Shown here in pieces: positions 1 to 6,010 of a stretch of 28,417 nucleotides of DNA (position 1 is its first letter; every line of letters starts with the position of its first letter). A program made the translations under genes and the position numbers. This DNA comes from a virus. Below the pieces are notes generated by a model. It saw nothing but the letters and a program-made list of their open reading frames with translations. It made no database searches and was not told the origin of the DNA. The stretch lies in the IMG/VR virus record IMGVR_UViG_3300037847_000042, positions 1 through 28,417 of that record; one strand, written 5' to 3'.

Positions 1-565
1 TTTTTATTTAGAGTAGATTATCTAATGTCTCATTATATGAGAAGTTATACCACACCCGCAAAATCCTGTCAAGCATAAACTTCAAAAAACATCCCGTACA
101 AATACTAGTTGCACAAAAATTAGGCAGATTGCACACTGGTTGTGCATCATTAGTTGTGAGTTGCCTTTGTGGTTAACACTCAATTTTCCCAATCTGTGTG
201 CTTCACTGTATATACGTACGTACACCCTACCGGTGGCCCCCGCCTACCGGCCTTCGGCCTGGAACAAAACGTGAACAAAAGGGGTACAAAGCGAGTACGA
301 TTGCCGCGTTCTTTAATATCGCGATGAGCATTGATTGCCAATCCCTTGTTATCATTAGCTTTTTTGTAACATGGTCAATGGATATGCTATGAATTGACGC
401 CATATCATGGCGCAATGGATGGCGTGTTTATGTTTTAGCACGTGAAAACGTAACGGCGATGCATGAAATCACACTATATATCCCTTTAAATCGATTGTGC
501 CTTATTCTTGCCACATTCATAACCTATCACGACAAAATATTCACGCGCATATGAAAGGACGCGAC
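1..565. other. Non-coding left leader region
   Basis: I see no convincing gene here. The one 64-codon frame (198-392, +) and its antisense mate have no ribosome site and no phage-like protein character. The stretch holds short dyads instead: TAGAT-T-ATCTA at 14-24, CTCAT-tat-ATGAG at 29-41, ACGT-gaaa-ACGT at 440-451, and a hairpin CGCCAT-atc-ATGGCG at 398-412. A GC-rich patch at 230-262 contains a GGCC-TTC-GGCC mini-hairpin without a T run. The first rightward gene starts at 566, so this is most simply its leader and promoter region, but I cannot place a good -35/-10 pair. Confidence 0.5.
109..146. promoter_or_regulatory. Cluster of TTGCACA half-sites
   Basis: TTGCACA occurs at 109-115 and again at 129-135, 20 bp apart (about two helical turns). 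The inverse TGTGCA follows at 141-146, so the last two form an imperfect dyad. The arrangement resembles a repressor or activator binding cluster in a non-coding leader. No regulator for it is visible in the window. Chance occurrence is possible, since the motif is only six to seven bases. Confidence 0.3.
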
Positions 566-775
566 ATGAAAAACGATGCTTGGCCGACTAATGCCATTGA
601 ATGCCGCGACATGGGCTGGCAAGAATATATGGCATATTCCGATGCCTATGAATTGCATATTTATGCACCAACCAATGCCGATTTGGACGACGTGTTAGAC
701 GTTTTCTGTCTGGCAGAATTTGAGATGATATCTATTGCCGGATATCTCTTCACGTTTGAAGCAATCACCGAATAA
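566..775 (+). CDS. Small acidic hypothetical protein (69 aa)
   Basis: First rightward gene. I chose the ATG at 566 rather than an upstream in-frame start at 497 because AAAGGA lies at 554-559, seven bases before it, and the extra N-terminus looks like translated leader. The product begins MKNDAWPTNAIECRDMGW, is acidic, and has a possible beta-alpha pattern ending in a hydrophobic stretch (FEMISIAGYLFTFEAI). I do not recognise the family. It is followed after 16 bases by the DUF7227-like gene, so the two are probably co-transcribed. Word use (GCCG, GGCG) matches the next two genes and differs from the genes after 2352. Confidence 0.65.
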   Translation: MKNDAWPTNAIECRDMGWQEYMAYSDAYELHIYAPTNADLDDVLDVFCLAEFEMISIAGYLFTFEAITE

Positions 776-791
776 GGAAGGAAACCGAGCT

Positions 792-1520
792 ATGATTATC
801 TATGACGGCCCATCACTGTTAGACGGAAAGCCGATTGTCGTTATTGCCACCAAAAAATCCGGCAATGCTAAAACCGGCGACATGGTGCAGACGTACATCC
901 TATGCCGCGACATAGACCCACGCGATGCGAACAAGCGCGGCGATGATTATTCCATCTGTGGGAATTGCAAACATCGCGGCACGGCGACCGATGACCCGAC
1001 CCGTAAACTGGCAAAAAATCGTTCATGCTATGTAAACATCGGGCAAGGCGTCTTGATTGTCTGGAAGGCGTTTCAACGTGGCGCATATGATGCTATCACC
1101 GGCCATGACAATATCGCCGCCATTGGCGCGGGTCGCATGGTACGGCTTGGCACATATGGCGACCCAAGCGCGTGTCCATCGTGGATATGGGAAAGCCTGT
1201 TATCACAAGCCGACGGTTGGACTGGATACAGCCACCAAGCCGACGTGACCGGTGCCGACTATAGGCCGGACATGGTGATGCGTTCCGCCGATACAGAACA
1301 AGAGGCGCGTGACGCATGGCAGAATGGCGAACGCACGTTCCGCGTGGTGGCGAACGTCGCCGACATTATCGCCGGACGTGAAATTCTATGCCCTGCCAGT
1401 AAAGAGGCGGGGCAGCGCGTTCAATGCCATGATTGCAAGCTATGCGCTGGCAGTAGCATTGCCGCCAAATCTATCGCCATTCCCGCACATGGTGCCGGTG
1501 CAACCCATTTCACGGCATAG
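792..1520 (+). CDS. DUF7227-like phage/plasmid protein (242 aa)
   Basis: The N-terminus MIIYDGPSLLDGKPIVVIAT, the segment CYVNIGQG...VWKAFQRGAY and the RLGTYGDPSACPSWIWE block match my memory of a widespread protein of phages and plasmids labelled DUF7227, whose function is not established. The start at 792 is favoured over an upstream in-frame ATG at 735 because AAGGAAGGAAA precedes it (774-784) and the family begins with MIIYDGP. Cysteines are clustered: C-x2-C near residue 57 with another C in SCYVN, and CPAS...CHDCKLC (C-x2-C-x2-C) near the C-terminus. This suggests a metal or Fe-S site, which is inference. It sits in the GC-richer left block. Confidence 0.8.
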   Translation: MIIYDGPSLLDGKPIVVIATKKSGNAKTGDMVQTYILCRDIDPRDANKRGDDYSICGNCKHRGTATDDPTRKLAKNRSCYVNIGQGVLIVWKAFQRGAYDAITGHDNIAAIGAGRMVRLGTYGDPSACPSWIWESLLSQADGWTGYSHQADVTGADYRPDMVMRSADTEQEARDAWQNGERTFRVVANVADIIAGREILCPASKEAGQRVQCHDCKLCAGSSIAAKSIAIPAHGAGATHFTA

Positions 1521-1536
1521 CCACAAAACGCCACGG

Positions 1537-1558
1537 CATGGCGGCGAATGTCGCCATG
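1537..1558. other. Hairpin between genes
   Basis: CATGGCG (1537-1543) pairs with CGCCATG (1552-1558) around an eight-base loop, inside the 91-base gap between the DUF7227-like gene and the next one. No T run follows, so it is not a simple intrinsic terminator. It may act in mRNA processing or stability. A smaller CGCCAT/ATGGCG hairpin at 398-412 uses the same stem sequence. Confidence 0.4.
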
Positions 1559-1611
1559 TCCTATTCATTAGCCAATAACGGCACGTAACCAAAAGAAGGG
1601 AATTTTGACCC

Positions 1612-1938
1612 ATGCAAAAGACATATAAAACGGCATTCAATCGCGGCAATGCGCGTATTTGGATTGAAGGCGACACGCTGGCATTGAACGGCTTTCATCA
1701 TGGCCGACGTTTTAAGCGCGTCATGGTGGCGACCATTGGCAGCAATGCGCCAAAGCTAACATTGCAATTCGACGACGTACGCGACACTGACAAAGGCAAA
1801 GGCAAGATTGCCGGAACGGTAGCGCGTCCGATTGTCGATTTAAATGGTCGCTACGTGTCGCAATTCTTGGACGGCGCGACCCATTACGTGGCGACGTTCG
1901 ACCGTTCCGCCGACATGATCACCATTGAAAGGGCATAG
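1612..1938 (+). CDS. Hypothetical beta-rich protein (108 aa)
   Basis: The ATG at 1612 lies about 11 bases after AAGGGAA (1593-1599), a long but usable spacing. The product is basic at the N-terminus (MQKTYKTAFNRGNARIWIEG) and alternates hydrophobic strands with glycine turns, as a small beta-barrel or sandwich would. No catalytic motif is evident and I do not recognise the family. It is the last gene of the GC-richer left block; a clear terminator follows 28 bases after its stop. Confidence 0.7.
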   Translation: MQKTYKTAFNRGNARIWIEGDTLALNGFHHGRRFKRVMVATIGSNAPKLTLQFDDVRDTDKGKGKIAGTVARPIVDLNGRYVSQFLDGATHYVATFDRSADMITIERA

Positions 1939-1966
1939 ACGGCAAATTTAGTCGGGCCTAATTTGG

Positions 1967-2002
1967 TGCCTAGCTGGTGACGATACTGGCTAGGCATTTT
2001 TT
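1967..2002 (+). terminator. Rho-independent terminator of left operon
   Basis: TGCCTAGC (1967-1974) pairs perfectly with GCTAGGCA (1989-1996) around a 14-base loop and is followed by six T residues (1997-2002). It lies just after the 108-aa gene, so it most likely ends the 566-1938 transcript and insulates it from the control region to the right. Confidence 0.8.
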
Positions 2003-2025
2003 ATTGTCAGATTCCTGGTTCCTGG

Positions 2026-2041
2026 TGTCAATATTTTGACA
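2026..2041. promoter_or_regulatory. Operator-like dyad, site 1
   Basis: TGTCAATATTTTGACA is a near-perfect inverted repeat (GTCAA-N4-TTGAC). It is the end of a 27-base segment (2014-2040) repeated with one mismatch at 2156-2182. This size and symmetry are typical of sites bound by dimeric helix-turn-helix regulators; the binding protein is unknown. Confidence 0.55.
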
Positions 2042-2043
2042 GT

Positions 2044-2157
2044 GTTAGGTGTGGCTAACATTTGGTAGCAGGGCTAATAAAGTTAGACGGGGCTAACATT
2101 CTATGCAACGACTAACAATATTAGGTGGGGCTAATTGTTTTAGTATGTTAAAACACC
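2044..2157. repeat. Three tandem units of 38 bp carrying GTTAG-N6-CTAAC
   Basis: The cores GTTAG-GTGTGG-CTAAC (2044-2059), GTTAG-ACGGGG-CTAAC (2082-2097) and ATTAG-GTGGGG-CTAAT (2120-2135) start exactly 38 bases apart. Units 1 and 2 also share flanking ACATT and CTAAYAA segments; unit 3 is more diverged outside the core. A fourth core, TTTAG-TCGGGC-CTAAT, lies at 1947-1962 before the terminator. The spacer is G-rich and not symmetrical, so the units have a direction. An iteron-like or regulatory array is the simplest reading. Confidence 0.65.
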
Positions 2158-2167
2158 TGGTTCCTGG

Positions 2168-2183
2168 TGTCAATATATTGACG
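2168..2183. promoter_or_regulatory. Operator-like dyad, site 2 (perfect core)
   Basis: The core GTCAATATATTGAC is a perfect 14-base palindrome inside TGTCAATATATTGACG. It ends the second copy of the 27-base repeat (2156-2182). Its TTGACG (2178-2183) also resembles a -35 hexamer; an 18-base spacer would place CAAAAT (2202-2207) as a weak -10. Overlap of an operator with a promoter is possible but unproven. Confidence 0.55.
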
Positions 2184-2198
2184 GGTGAGGTAGGGAGG

Positions 2199-2214
2199 TG
2201 TCAAAATGTTGACG
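2199..2214. promoter_or_regulatory. Operator-like dyad, site 3
   Basis: TGTCAAAATGTTGACG keeps both half-sites GTCAA and TTGAC with a different centre. It begins 31 bases after site 2, close to three turns of DNA, so regulators at sites 2 and 3 could sit on the same face. It is 138 bases before the start of the gene at 2352. Confidence 0.5.
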
Positions 2215-2235
2215 CAAAAAAAGTGCATCCGCCCT

Positions 2236-2276
2236 GAAATAATCACGATGTTGTCACAATCGTGCCACAATCATGG
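2236..2276. promoter_or_regulatory. Recurrent upstream element, copy A
   Basis: This stretch (GAAATAATCAC...CAATCGTGCCACAATCATGGG) recurs at 2678-2718 with roughly 80% identity. It contains a tandem 11-base direct repeat, CACAATCGTGC then CACAATCATGG. A perfect -10-like TATAAT follows at 2284-2289, but no good -35 lies 16-18 bases upstream of it, which would fit an activated promoter. The next gene starts at 2352 behind a very strong Shine-Dalgarno sequence. Confidence 0.45.
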
Positions 2277-2351
2277 GTCACTCTATAATCACACCGCGAG
2301 GCAATACCGTCTCACGGTCACTGCTCAAACCCTCACGAAAGGAGGTGTCCC

Positions 2352-2639
2352 ATGAGCAATCCCATTCGCCCCATCGTACGCGCTGCGTTCCGGTGTGATG
2401 CCCTCGTCTATCAGTTTGAGGACATCGACACGTCAGACGGTGTGCTGCCGACTGGTTCGATGGCTGATGTCGCCGCTGCCTACAGTGACGATGGCCTAAT
2501 CAGGGAAGCGGAGAATTGGCTGGATATATGCCAGTGCAATCTCGAAGACCTGATGTATCAGCGTGATAGCGAAGACTATCATGTGTGGGAACGCGAAGCT
2601 AAACAGCTACGCGCATTCATCAAAAAGTGGGGAGCCTAG
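2352..2639 (+). CDS. Hypothetical early protein (95 aa)
   Basis: The ATG at 2352 is preceded by AAAGGAGGTG (2338-2347), an almost complete match to the 3' end of 16S rRNA, so high translation is expected. The product is acidic with a helical C-terminal half (REAENWLDICQCNLEDLMYQRDSEDYHVWEREAKQLRAFIKKW). I recognise no family. Its place directly after the repeat and dyad control region suggests an immediate-early role, which is inference. A perfect six-base hairpin (GGAGCC-TAGC-GGCTCC, 2631-2646) overlaps its stop codon, without a T run. Confidence 0.75.
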   Translation: MSNPIRPIVRAAFRCDALVYQFEDIDTSDGVLPTGSMADVAAAYSDDGLIREAENWLDICQCNLEDLMYQRDSEDYHVWEREAKQLRAFIKKWGA

Positions 2640-2677
2640 CGGCTCCTCGCTAACAGAATTTCCTGGGAAATGGACAC

Positions 2678-2718
2678 GAAATAATCACTAATTGGACACA
2701 ATCGTGCCACATTCTTGG
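2678..2718. promoter_or_regulatory. Recurrent upstream element, copy B
   Basis: Second copy of the element at 2236-2276, again with the tandem pair CACAATCGTGC / CACATTCTTGG. It lies in the 281-base gap before the gene at 2921, which also holds GCCTA-ctagc-TAGGC (2778-2792), GGGGT-TG-ACCCC (2852-2863) and the palindrome GACTAGTC. GATACT at 2721-2726 could act as a -10. A weaker third match, ATTGTGCCTTATTCTTG, is at 494-510 before the first gene. All copies precede genes, so a promoter or activator role is likely. Confidence 0.45.
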
Positions 2719-2920
2719 GGGATACTGACAACATCGAAAGGCCGACAAAGAATGTTGAGCCGACGCCTAACAGGAAAGCCTACTAGCTAGGCATCACAAT
2801 GGGGCAGAGGCACAGCGCGTAACCAGCGGGTAGCGGCTAGACGATACAAAGGGGGTTGACCCCATGACCAGACTAGTCTAATGACTAGGTATCGAAACCA
2901 AAACGAAAGGACTATATATC

Positions 2921-3103
2921 ATGGAAAAGACAGTGTTTCAGAAGAACGTATCCGGCATCATTCGCAACCCTGTAGGTCTGGACAACATCCAGTTCCGGCG
3001 TACCACCGGACGCTACAAGCAGAAGGGTACGTTCTCCAACAACAAAGGCTACCTGATGGTGTCACGTGATGAGGCGTCCGGTAAGTTCGTGAAGCGTGCG
3101 TAG
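2921..3103 (+). CDS. Small basic hypothetical protein (60 aa)
   Basis: AAAGGA (2906-2911) lies nine bases before the ATG. The protein is strongly basic (many K and R, including FRRTTGRYKQKGTF) and has a VSRDEASGKFV stretch. It could bind nucleic acid, but no known fold is recognisable by eye. An overlapping frame starting at 2881 has no ribosome site and is rejected. It follows copy B of the recurrent element, and a long hairpin (3131-3164) separates it from the next small basic gene. Confidence 0.65.
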   Translation: MEKTVFQKNVSGIIRNPVGLDNIQFRRTTGRYKQKGTFSNNKGYLMVSRDEASGKFVKRA

Positions 3104-3130
3104 GATCACACCTATTAATCCAGTAGCAAA

Positions 3131-3164
3131 GGCACTTGCCTTGTCCAAACGCAGGGCAAGTGTC
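3131..3164. other. Intercistronic hairpin
   Basis: GGCACTTGCC (3131-3140) pairs with GGCAAGTGTC (3155-3164), with one G-T pair in ten, around a 14-base loop. No T run follows, so it is probably an mRNA-stabilising or processing structure between the 60-aa and 44-aa genes rather than an intrinsic terminator. Confidence 0.5.
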
Positions 3165-3207
3165 ATACCCAACAAGAAGAAGTACGACAGACGAAGGGAC
3201 AAAAAAG

Positions 3208-3342
3208 ATGTCGAAAAAAATTCTCACCTATCGCAAGCCGGTAAAGGTCAAGGCGATATCGACTAAACGTCGCAAGCCGGTAGCTGCCATTCGCAAGCAG
3301 CAACGGCAGAACAAGCAGCAACGCCAGAAGATGGGGTACTAG
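3208..3342 (+). CDS. Very basic short protein (44 aa)
   Basis: The start at 3208 is supported by AAGGGA eight bases upstream (3194-3199); an in-frame start at 3136 would cross the hairpin and is rejected. The product is rich in K, R and Q (for example RKPVAAIRKQQRQNKQQRQK) with almost no acidic residues, so it probably binds DNA or RNA. No family is recognised. It ends three bases before the methyltransferase gene, so the two are likely co-translated. Confidence 0.6.
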   Translation: MSKKILTYRKPVKVKAISTKRRKPVAAIRKQQRQNKQQRQKMGY

Positions 3343-3345
3343 ACC

Positions 3346-4167
3346 ATGAATGTACTATCGATGTTTGACGGCATGTCATGCGGACGTATCGCGCTGGATC
3401 GGGCTGGCATCAAGGTGGACAAGTACTACGCCAGCGAGATCGACAAGTATGCCATCAAGGTGGCACAAGCTAACTACCCTGACACGGTACAGCTAGGCGA
3501 CTGCACTGATCCAGCGTTTATGAATTGGGTCAATGCGATGGCAGACAGGGGTGGCATTGATCTACTGATCGGTGGCAGTCCATGCCAAGGATTCAGTAGC
3601 GCAGGACGGCATGGTCATTTCGATGACCCACGATCCAAGCTATTCTGGACGTACGTCAAGGTGCTACGCAAGCTACAGCCCCGATACTTTTTCCTGGAGA
3701 ATGTCAAGATGAAGCAGTCGTCTATGGACATCATCAGTGATGCGCTGGATGTCGAGCCGGTGTTCATCAACAGCGACAAGGTGTCGGCGCACAACAGGCA
3801 ACGATACTATTGGACTAACATTCCCTTTACAGGCAAGTACTACGAGCCTATCGACAAGGGTATCAAACTGTCCGATATCATCGAGTCCGGCTACGTGGAT
3901 CGGGACAAGTCGTACTGCATCGATGCCAACTACTGGAAGGGTGGCAACCTGACGCAATACTTTGAGAAGCGCAGACGCCAGCTAGTGTTCACTGACGAGA
4001 CGATGACTGAGTATCGCAAGCTAACGCCATTGGAGTGCGAGAGATTGCAGACTGTGCCGGAAGGGTACACTGATCACGTGTCCAACACACAACGCTATAA
4101 AATGCTTGGCAATGGGTGGACAGTTGATGTAGTATCTTATGTATTCGATGGAATGAAGGAGGACTAG
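3346..4167 (+). CDS. DNA (cytosine-5-)-methyltransferase
   Basis: Transfers a methyl group from S-adenosylmethionine to C5 of cytosine in DNA. Motif I is MFDGMSCGRIAL at the N-terminus. The catalytic loop GGSPCQGFSS has the nucleophile Cys80. Motif VI is LENV with Glu118, motif VIII is NRQRYYWTNIP, and the C-terminus carries ERLQTVPEGYT and GNGWTVDVV (motifs IX and X). At 273 aa it is short, leaving a small target-recognition region. The FDGMSCG...GGSPCQGFS pattern recalls the compact phage and Dnmt3-like branch. No restriction enzyme is adjacent, so an orphan role in protecting phage DNA from host restriction is likely (inference). Confidence 0.93.
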   Translation: MNVLSMFDGMSCGRIALDRAGIKVDKYYASEIDKYAIKVAQANYPDTVQLGDCTDPAFMNWVNAMADRGGIDLLIGGSPCQGFSSAGRHGHFDDPRSKLFWTYVKVLRKLQPRYFFLENVKMKQSSMDIISDALDVEPVFINSDKVSAHNRQRYYWTNIPFTGKYYEPIDKGIKLSDIIESGYVDRDKSYCIDANYWKGGNLTQYFEKRRRQLVFTDETMTEYRKLTPLECERLQTVPEGYTDHVSNTQRYKMLGNGWTVDVVSYVFDGMKED

Positions 4168-4170
4168 ACA

Positions 4171-4500
4171 ATGCTGAAACTTAACACAACACACTATGAC
4201 GCACCGAAAGAACATCTTGTAGAATCCTTGGGATTGCTGCCCCATTGGGTGGTAGAGTATAACCTGCTAGGTGAATCTGACATCGTGCGGTACATGACAG
4301 AACGCTACGGCTTTGGTGAACTGTACCGTTTCGGTGGCGACATCCAAGAGGACGGTTCATACAAGAGTAACTGTGACGAGGATGATGACTTGCAATACGT
4401 AGGCAAGATGGAAACAAAGGATGGCACAGTATACTTCTATCCATACGCCATCACTGCCCTGCCTACTGACGAAGGCTACTTCATCACGAGGATGGACTGA
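4171..4500 (+). CDS. Hypothetical protein (109 aa)
   Basis: GGAGG overlapping the methyltransferase stop lies close to the ATG at 4171, so translation is coupled. The acidic protein has aromatic-rich segments (LLPHWVVEYNLLG, RYGFGELYRFGG) and a DEDDDL patch. No known domain is recognised. Its stop overlaps the next start (ATGA at 4500). Confidence 0.65.
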   Translation: MLKLNTTHYDAPKEHLVESLGLLPHWVVEYNLLGESDIVRYMTERYGFGELYRFGGDIQEDGSYKSNCDEDDDLQYVGKMETKDGTVYFYPYAITALPTDEGYFITRMD

Positions 4501-4643
4501 TGACTGACAGAGAACGTATGATGCGAGGGCTGGAGCAGTTACTGTTCGACCACGATTGGATTGACACAGACGTGGTTGCCCTGCTAGACGAAGATGATCT
4601 ACGCCCAACCAACAGCAAGAAGGAGACACAAGATGACGATTGA
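4500..4643 (+). CDS. Short acidic protein (47 aa), overlapping start
   Basis: This frame begins MTDRERMMRGLEQLLFDHDW at the ATGA overlap with the upstream stop and ends at the TGA at 4641-4643, eleven bases into the next gene. The product is very acidic with a helical first half. The double overlap and close fit between neighbours argue that it is real, although it has no recognised family and no strong ribosome site of its own. Confidence 0.5.
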   Translation: MTDRERMMRGLEQLLFDHDWIDTDVVALLDEDDLRPTNSKKETQDDD

Positions 4644-5157
4644 TCAGCACTATGTGAAACGTGGCAATGTATTCTTTGAAGATGGCGAGTGGTGGTACTC
4701 ACGCCCGAACCAGAAGATACGAGAACGTATCGAAGGTCACGCCAAGAAGAACACGACACGTATGTTTGTGAATGGCAAGTACATTCCCAAGTCCCACCCT
4801 TTGCATAAACCTGGGCGATATAAAAGTCTGGACGATGCGTGGTCACACCAGCAGATCGACAGTGTACCAACAGGTGAAGTCTATGCCATCGTCAACAAGG
4901 CATGGCCTGAGTGGGTGAAGATTGGATGTGCAACCATTGCAGAGGATCGCCTCAATGGATACCAGACATCATCACCATTTCGTGACTACGAGATTGTGTG
5001 TACGTTCCAGTCAGCCAATCGGCGCAAAGCTGAGACAATCATGCATCGTACGCTGGAACAGTACGCAGATGAACGACGCAACGAGTGGTTCAAGATCGAC
5101 ATTGACAAGGTGAAAGAAATGTTCTATCACTATGACGATACAGTAGTAAGCAGCTAG
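4633..5157 (+). CDS. T5orf172 / GIY-YIG-like nuclease-fold protein (174 aa)
   Basis: The start at 4633 follows AAGGAG (4619-4624). Residues 81-165 look like the T5orf172 domain of the GIY-YIG superfamily: GEVYAIVN (81-88), WVKIG (94-98), Arg106 in AEDRLNGYQ, and a helix with Glu134 and His138 before EWF (151-153). The N-terminal 75 residues (GEWWYSRPNQKIRERIEGH) are basic and may bind DNA. Members of this group occur in phages as probable DNA-binding or nicking proteins; the biochemical activity is not known. It is a stand-alone gene, with no sign that it sits inside another gene as a homing endonuclease would. Confidence 0.75.
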   Translation: MTIDQHYVKRGNVFFEDGEWWYSRPNQKIRERIEGHAKKNTTRMFVNGKYIPKSHPLHKPGRYKSLDDAWSHQQIDSVPTGEVYAIVNKAWPEWVKIGCATIAEDRLNGYQTSSPFRDYEIVCTFQSANRRKAETIMHRTLEQYADERRNEWFKIDIDKVKEMFYHYDDTVVSS

Positions 5158-5170
5158 AAGGAGACACACT

Positions 5171-5680
5171 ATGCCGAATCATACCGACAACAGAGTCGTG
5201 CTGTCACACGAGGATGCAGCACAGATTACCAAGATTTGCAGGATCATGGAGGATGGGGGTGAGTTATGTCATGCCTTGATACCGGAACCACGCGACGAGA
5301 ACGACGAGCCTACAGAGGGCTGGTACGACTGGCGTATCGAGAATTGGGGAACCAAGTGGGAAATCTACAACACGTTTCATGATCGCTGGTCAGACAATGA
5401 GGTGTACCTGTCGTTTGACTCTGCATGGTCGCCGCCGGATCGCGTCTTTTATAGACTCGCAGAGATGGGTTTCGAGATTGATGCAAAATACCTGGATGAA
5501 GGCTGGATGTACATTGGCTGGTTTTTGCAAGAGGATGGACAGCTTATGGACTACACCGAATCCGACATTGACCTTGCCGTCAGCAAGCACCCACAGCTTG
5601 ACGAGGAGTTTGGCATCAGTGGTATGCAAGAAGAGTGGGATCACGAAGAACAGGAAGCAAACACAGGAGCAATAGCATGA
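5171..5680 (+). CDS. Api92-like (YubB-type) ferredoxin-fold protein (169 aa)
   Basis: AAGGAG precedes the ATG by a normal spacing. MPNHTDNRVV at the start, the block WYDWRIENWGTKWEIYN and FDSAWSPPDRVFYRLAE match the pattern of the Api92-like / YubB family, found in phages and plasmids with a ferredoxin-like fold and unknown role. The C-terminal 40 residues are acidic (EEWDHEEQEAN). Its TGA overlaps the start of the next gene. Confidence 0.75.
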   Translation: MPNHTDNRVVLSHEDAAQITKICRIMEDGGELCHALIPEPRDENDEPTEGWYDWRIENWGTKWEIYNTFHDRWSDNEVYLSFDSAWSPPDRVFYRLAEMGFEIDAKYLDEGWMYIGWFLQEDGQLMDYTESDIDLAVSKHPQLDEEFGISGMQEEWDHEEQEANTGAIA

Positions 5681-5874
5681 TTGGATTACTCGCAGTAGCA
5701 GTCGTGGCAATGTTCATGCATGACAACGCAGAGTTCATTGGCGACATGAATGACAAGTACGAGATGGGTTGTACCTTCACGTACCAAGGCAAGACCATTG
5801 CAAGAGAGGATGTACCACACATTGCCGTTGACGATACGTACATCTACTTCACGATGGAGCCGTGTGATGAATAG
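5677..5874 (+). CDS. Small protein with N-terminal hydrophobic segment (65 aa)
   Basis: The ATG at 5677 overlaps the previous stop (ATGA), and AGGAG lies at 5664-5668. It starts MIGLLAVAVVAMFMHDN, a signal-anchor-like hydrophobic stretch, followed by about 45 polar residues including GCTFTYQGKTIARED. It is probably membrane-attached with the polar part exported. Function unknown. Confidence 0.65.
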   Translation: MIGLLAVAVVAMFMHDNAEFIGDMNDKYEMGCTFTYQGKTIAREDVPHIAVDDTYIYFTMEPCDE

Positions 5875-6001
5875 ATACTATGTAGAGTTTGCAACCGTTT
5901 ACGAAATAGGTAAATACATCTATGTATATGCCTACAACGAACAACACGTGCGTGACATCTTTATGGACTACGAATTAGTAGCCATTGACCAGACAGACTA
6001 G
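5867..6001 (+). CDS. Hypothetical protein (44 aa)
   Basis: The ATG at 5867 overlaps the end of the preceding gene by eight bases. The product, MNRYYVEFATVYEIGKYIYV and on, alternates beta-prone aromatic residues and has a helix EQHVRDIFMDYE, so it may be a small ferredoxin-like unit. An in-frame start at 5750 would lie fully inside the previous gene and is rejected. Confidence 0.55.
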   Translation: MNRYYVEFATVYEIGKYIYVYAYNEQHVRDIFMDYELVAIDQTD

Positions 6002-6010
6002 GGGGTGAAC

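Noticed and set aside
243-262. GGCC-TTC-GGCC hairpin as terminator or riboswitch
   Set aside because: Very short stem, no T run and no conserved aptamer pattern that I recognise.
198-415. Open frames on both strands in the left leader
   Set aside because: Neither has a ribosome site, known motif or operon context; both are of chance length and lie amid dyads.
2244-2276. Reverse-strand TGGCAC resembling a sigma-54 promoter
   Set aside because: The strict GG-N10-GC pair is missing in both copies and no leftward gene follows.
2631-2646. Hairpin GGAGCC-TAGC-GGCTCC as a terminator
   Set aside because: The stem is perfect but no T run follows, so it is noted only as a hairpin at the stop codon.
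4633-5157. GIY-YIG-like gene as an inserted homing endonuclease
   Set aside because: It stands between intact genes with its own ribosome site and no split host gene or intron is visible.
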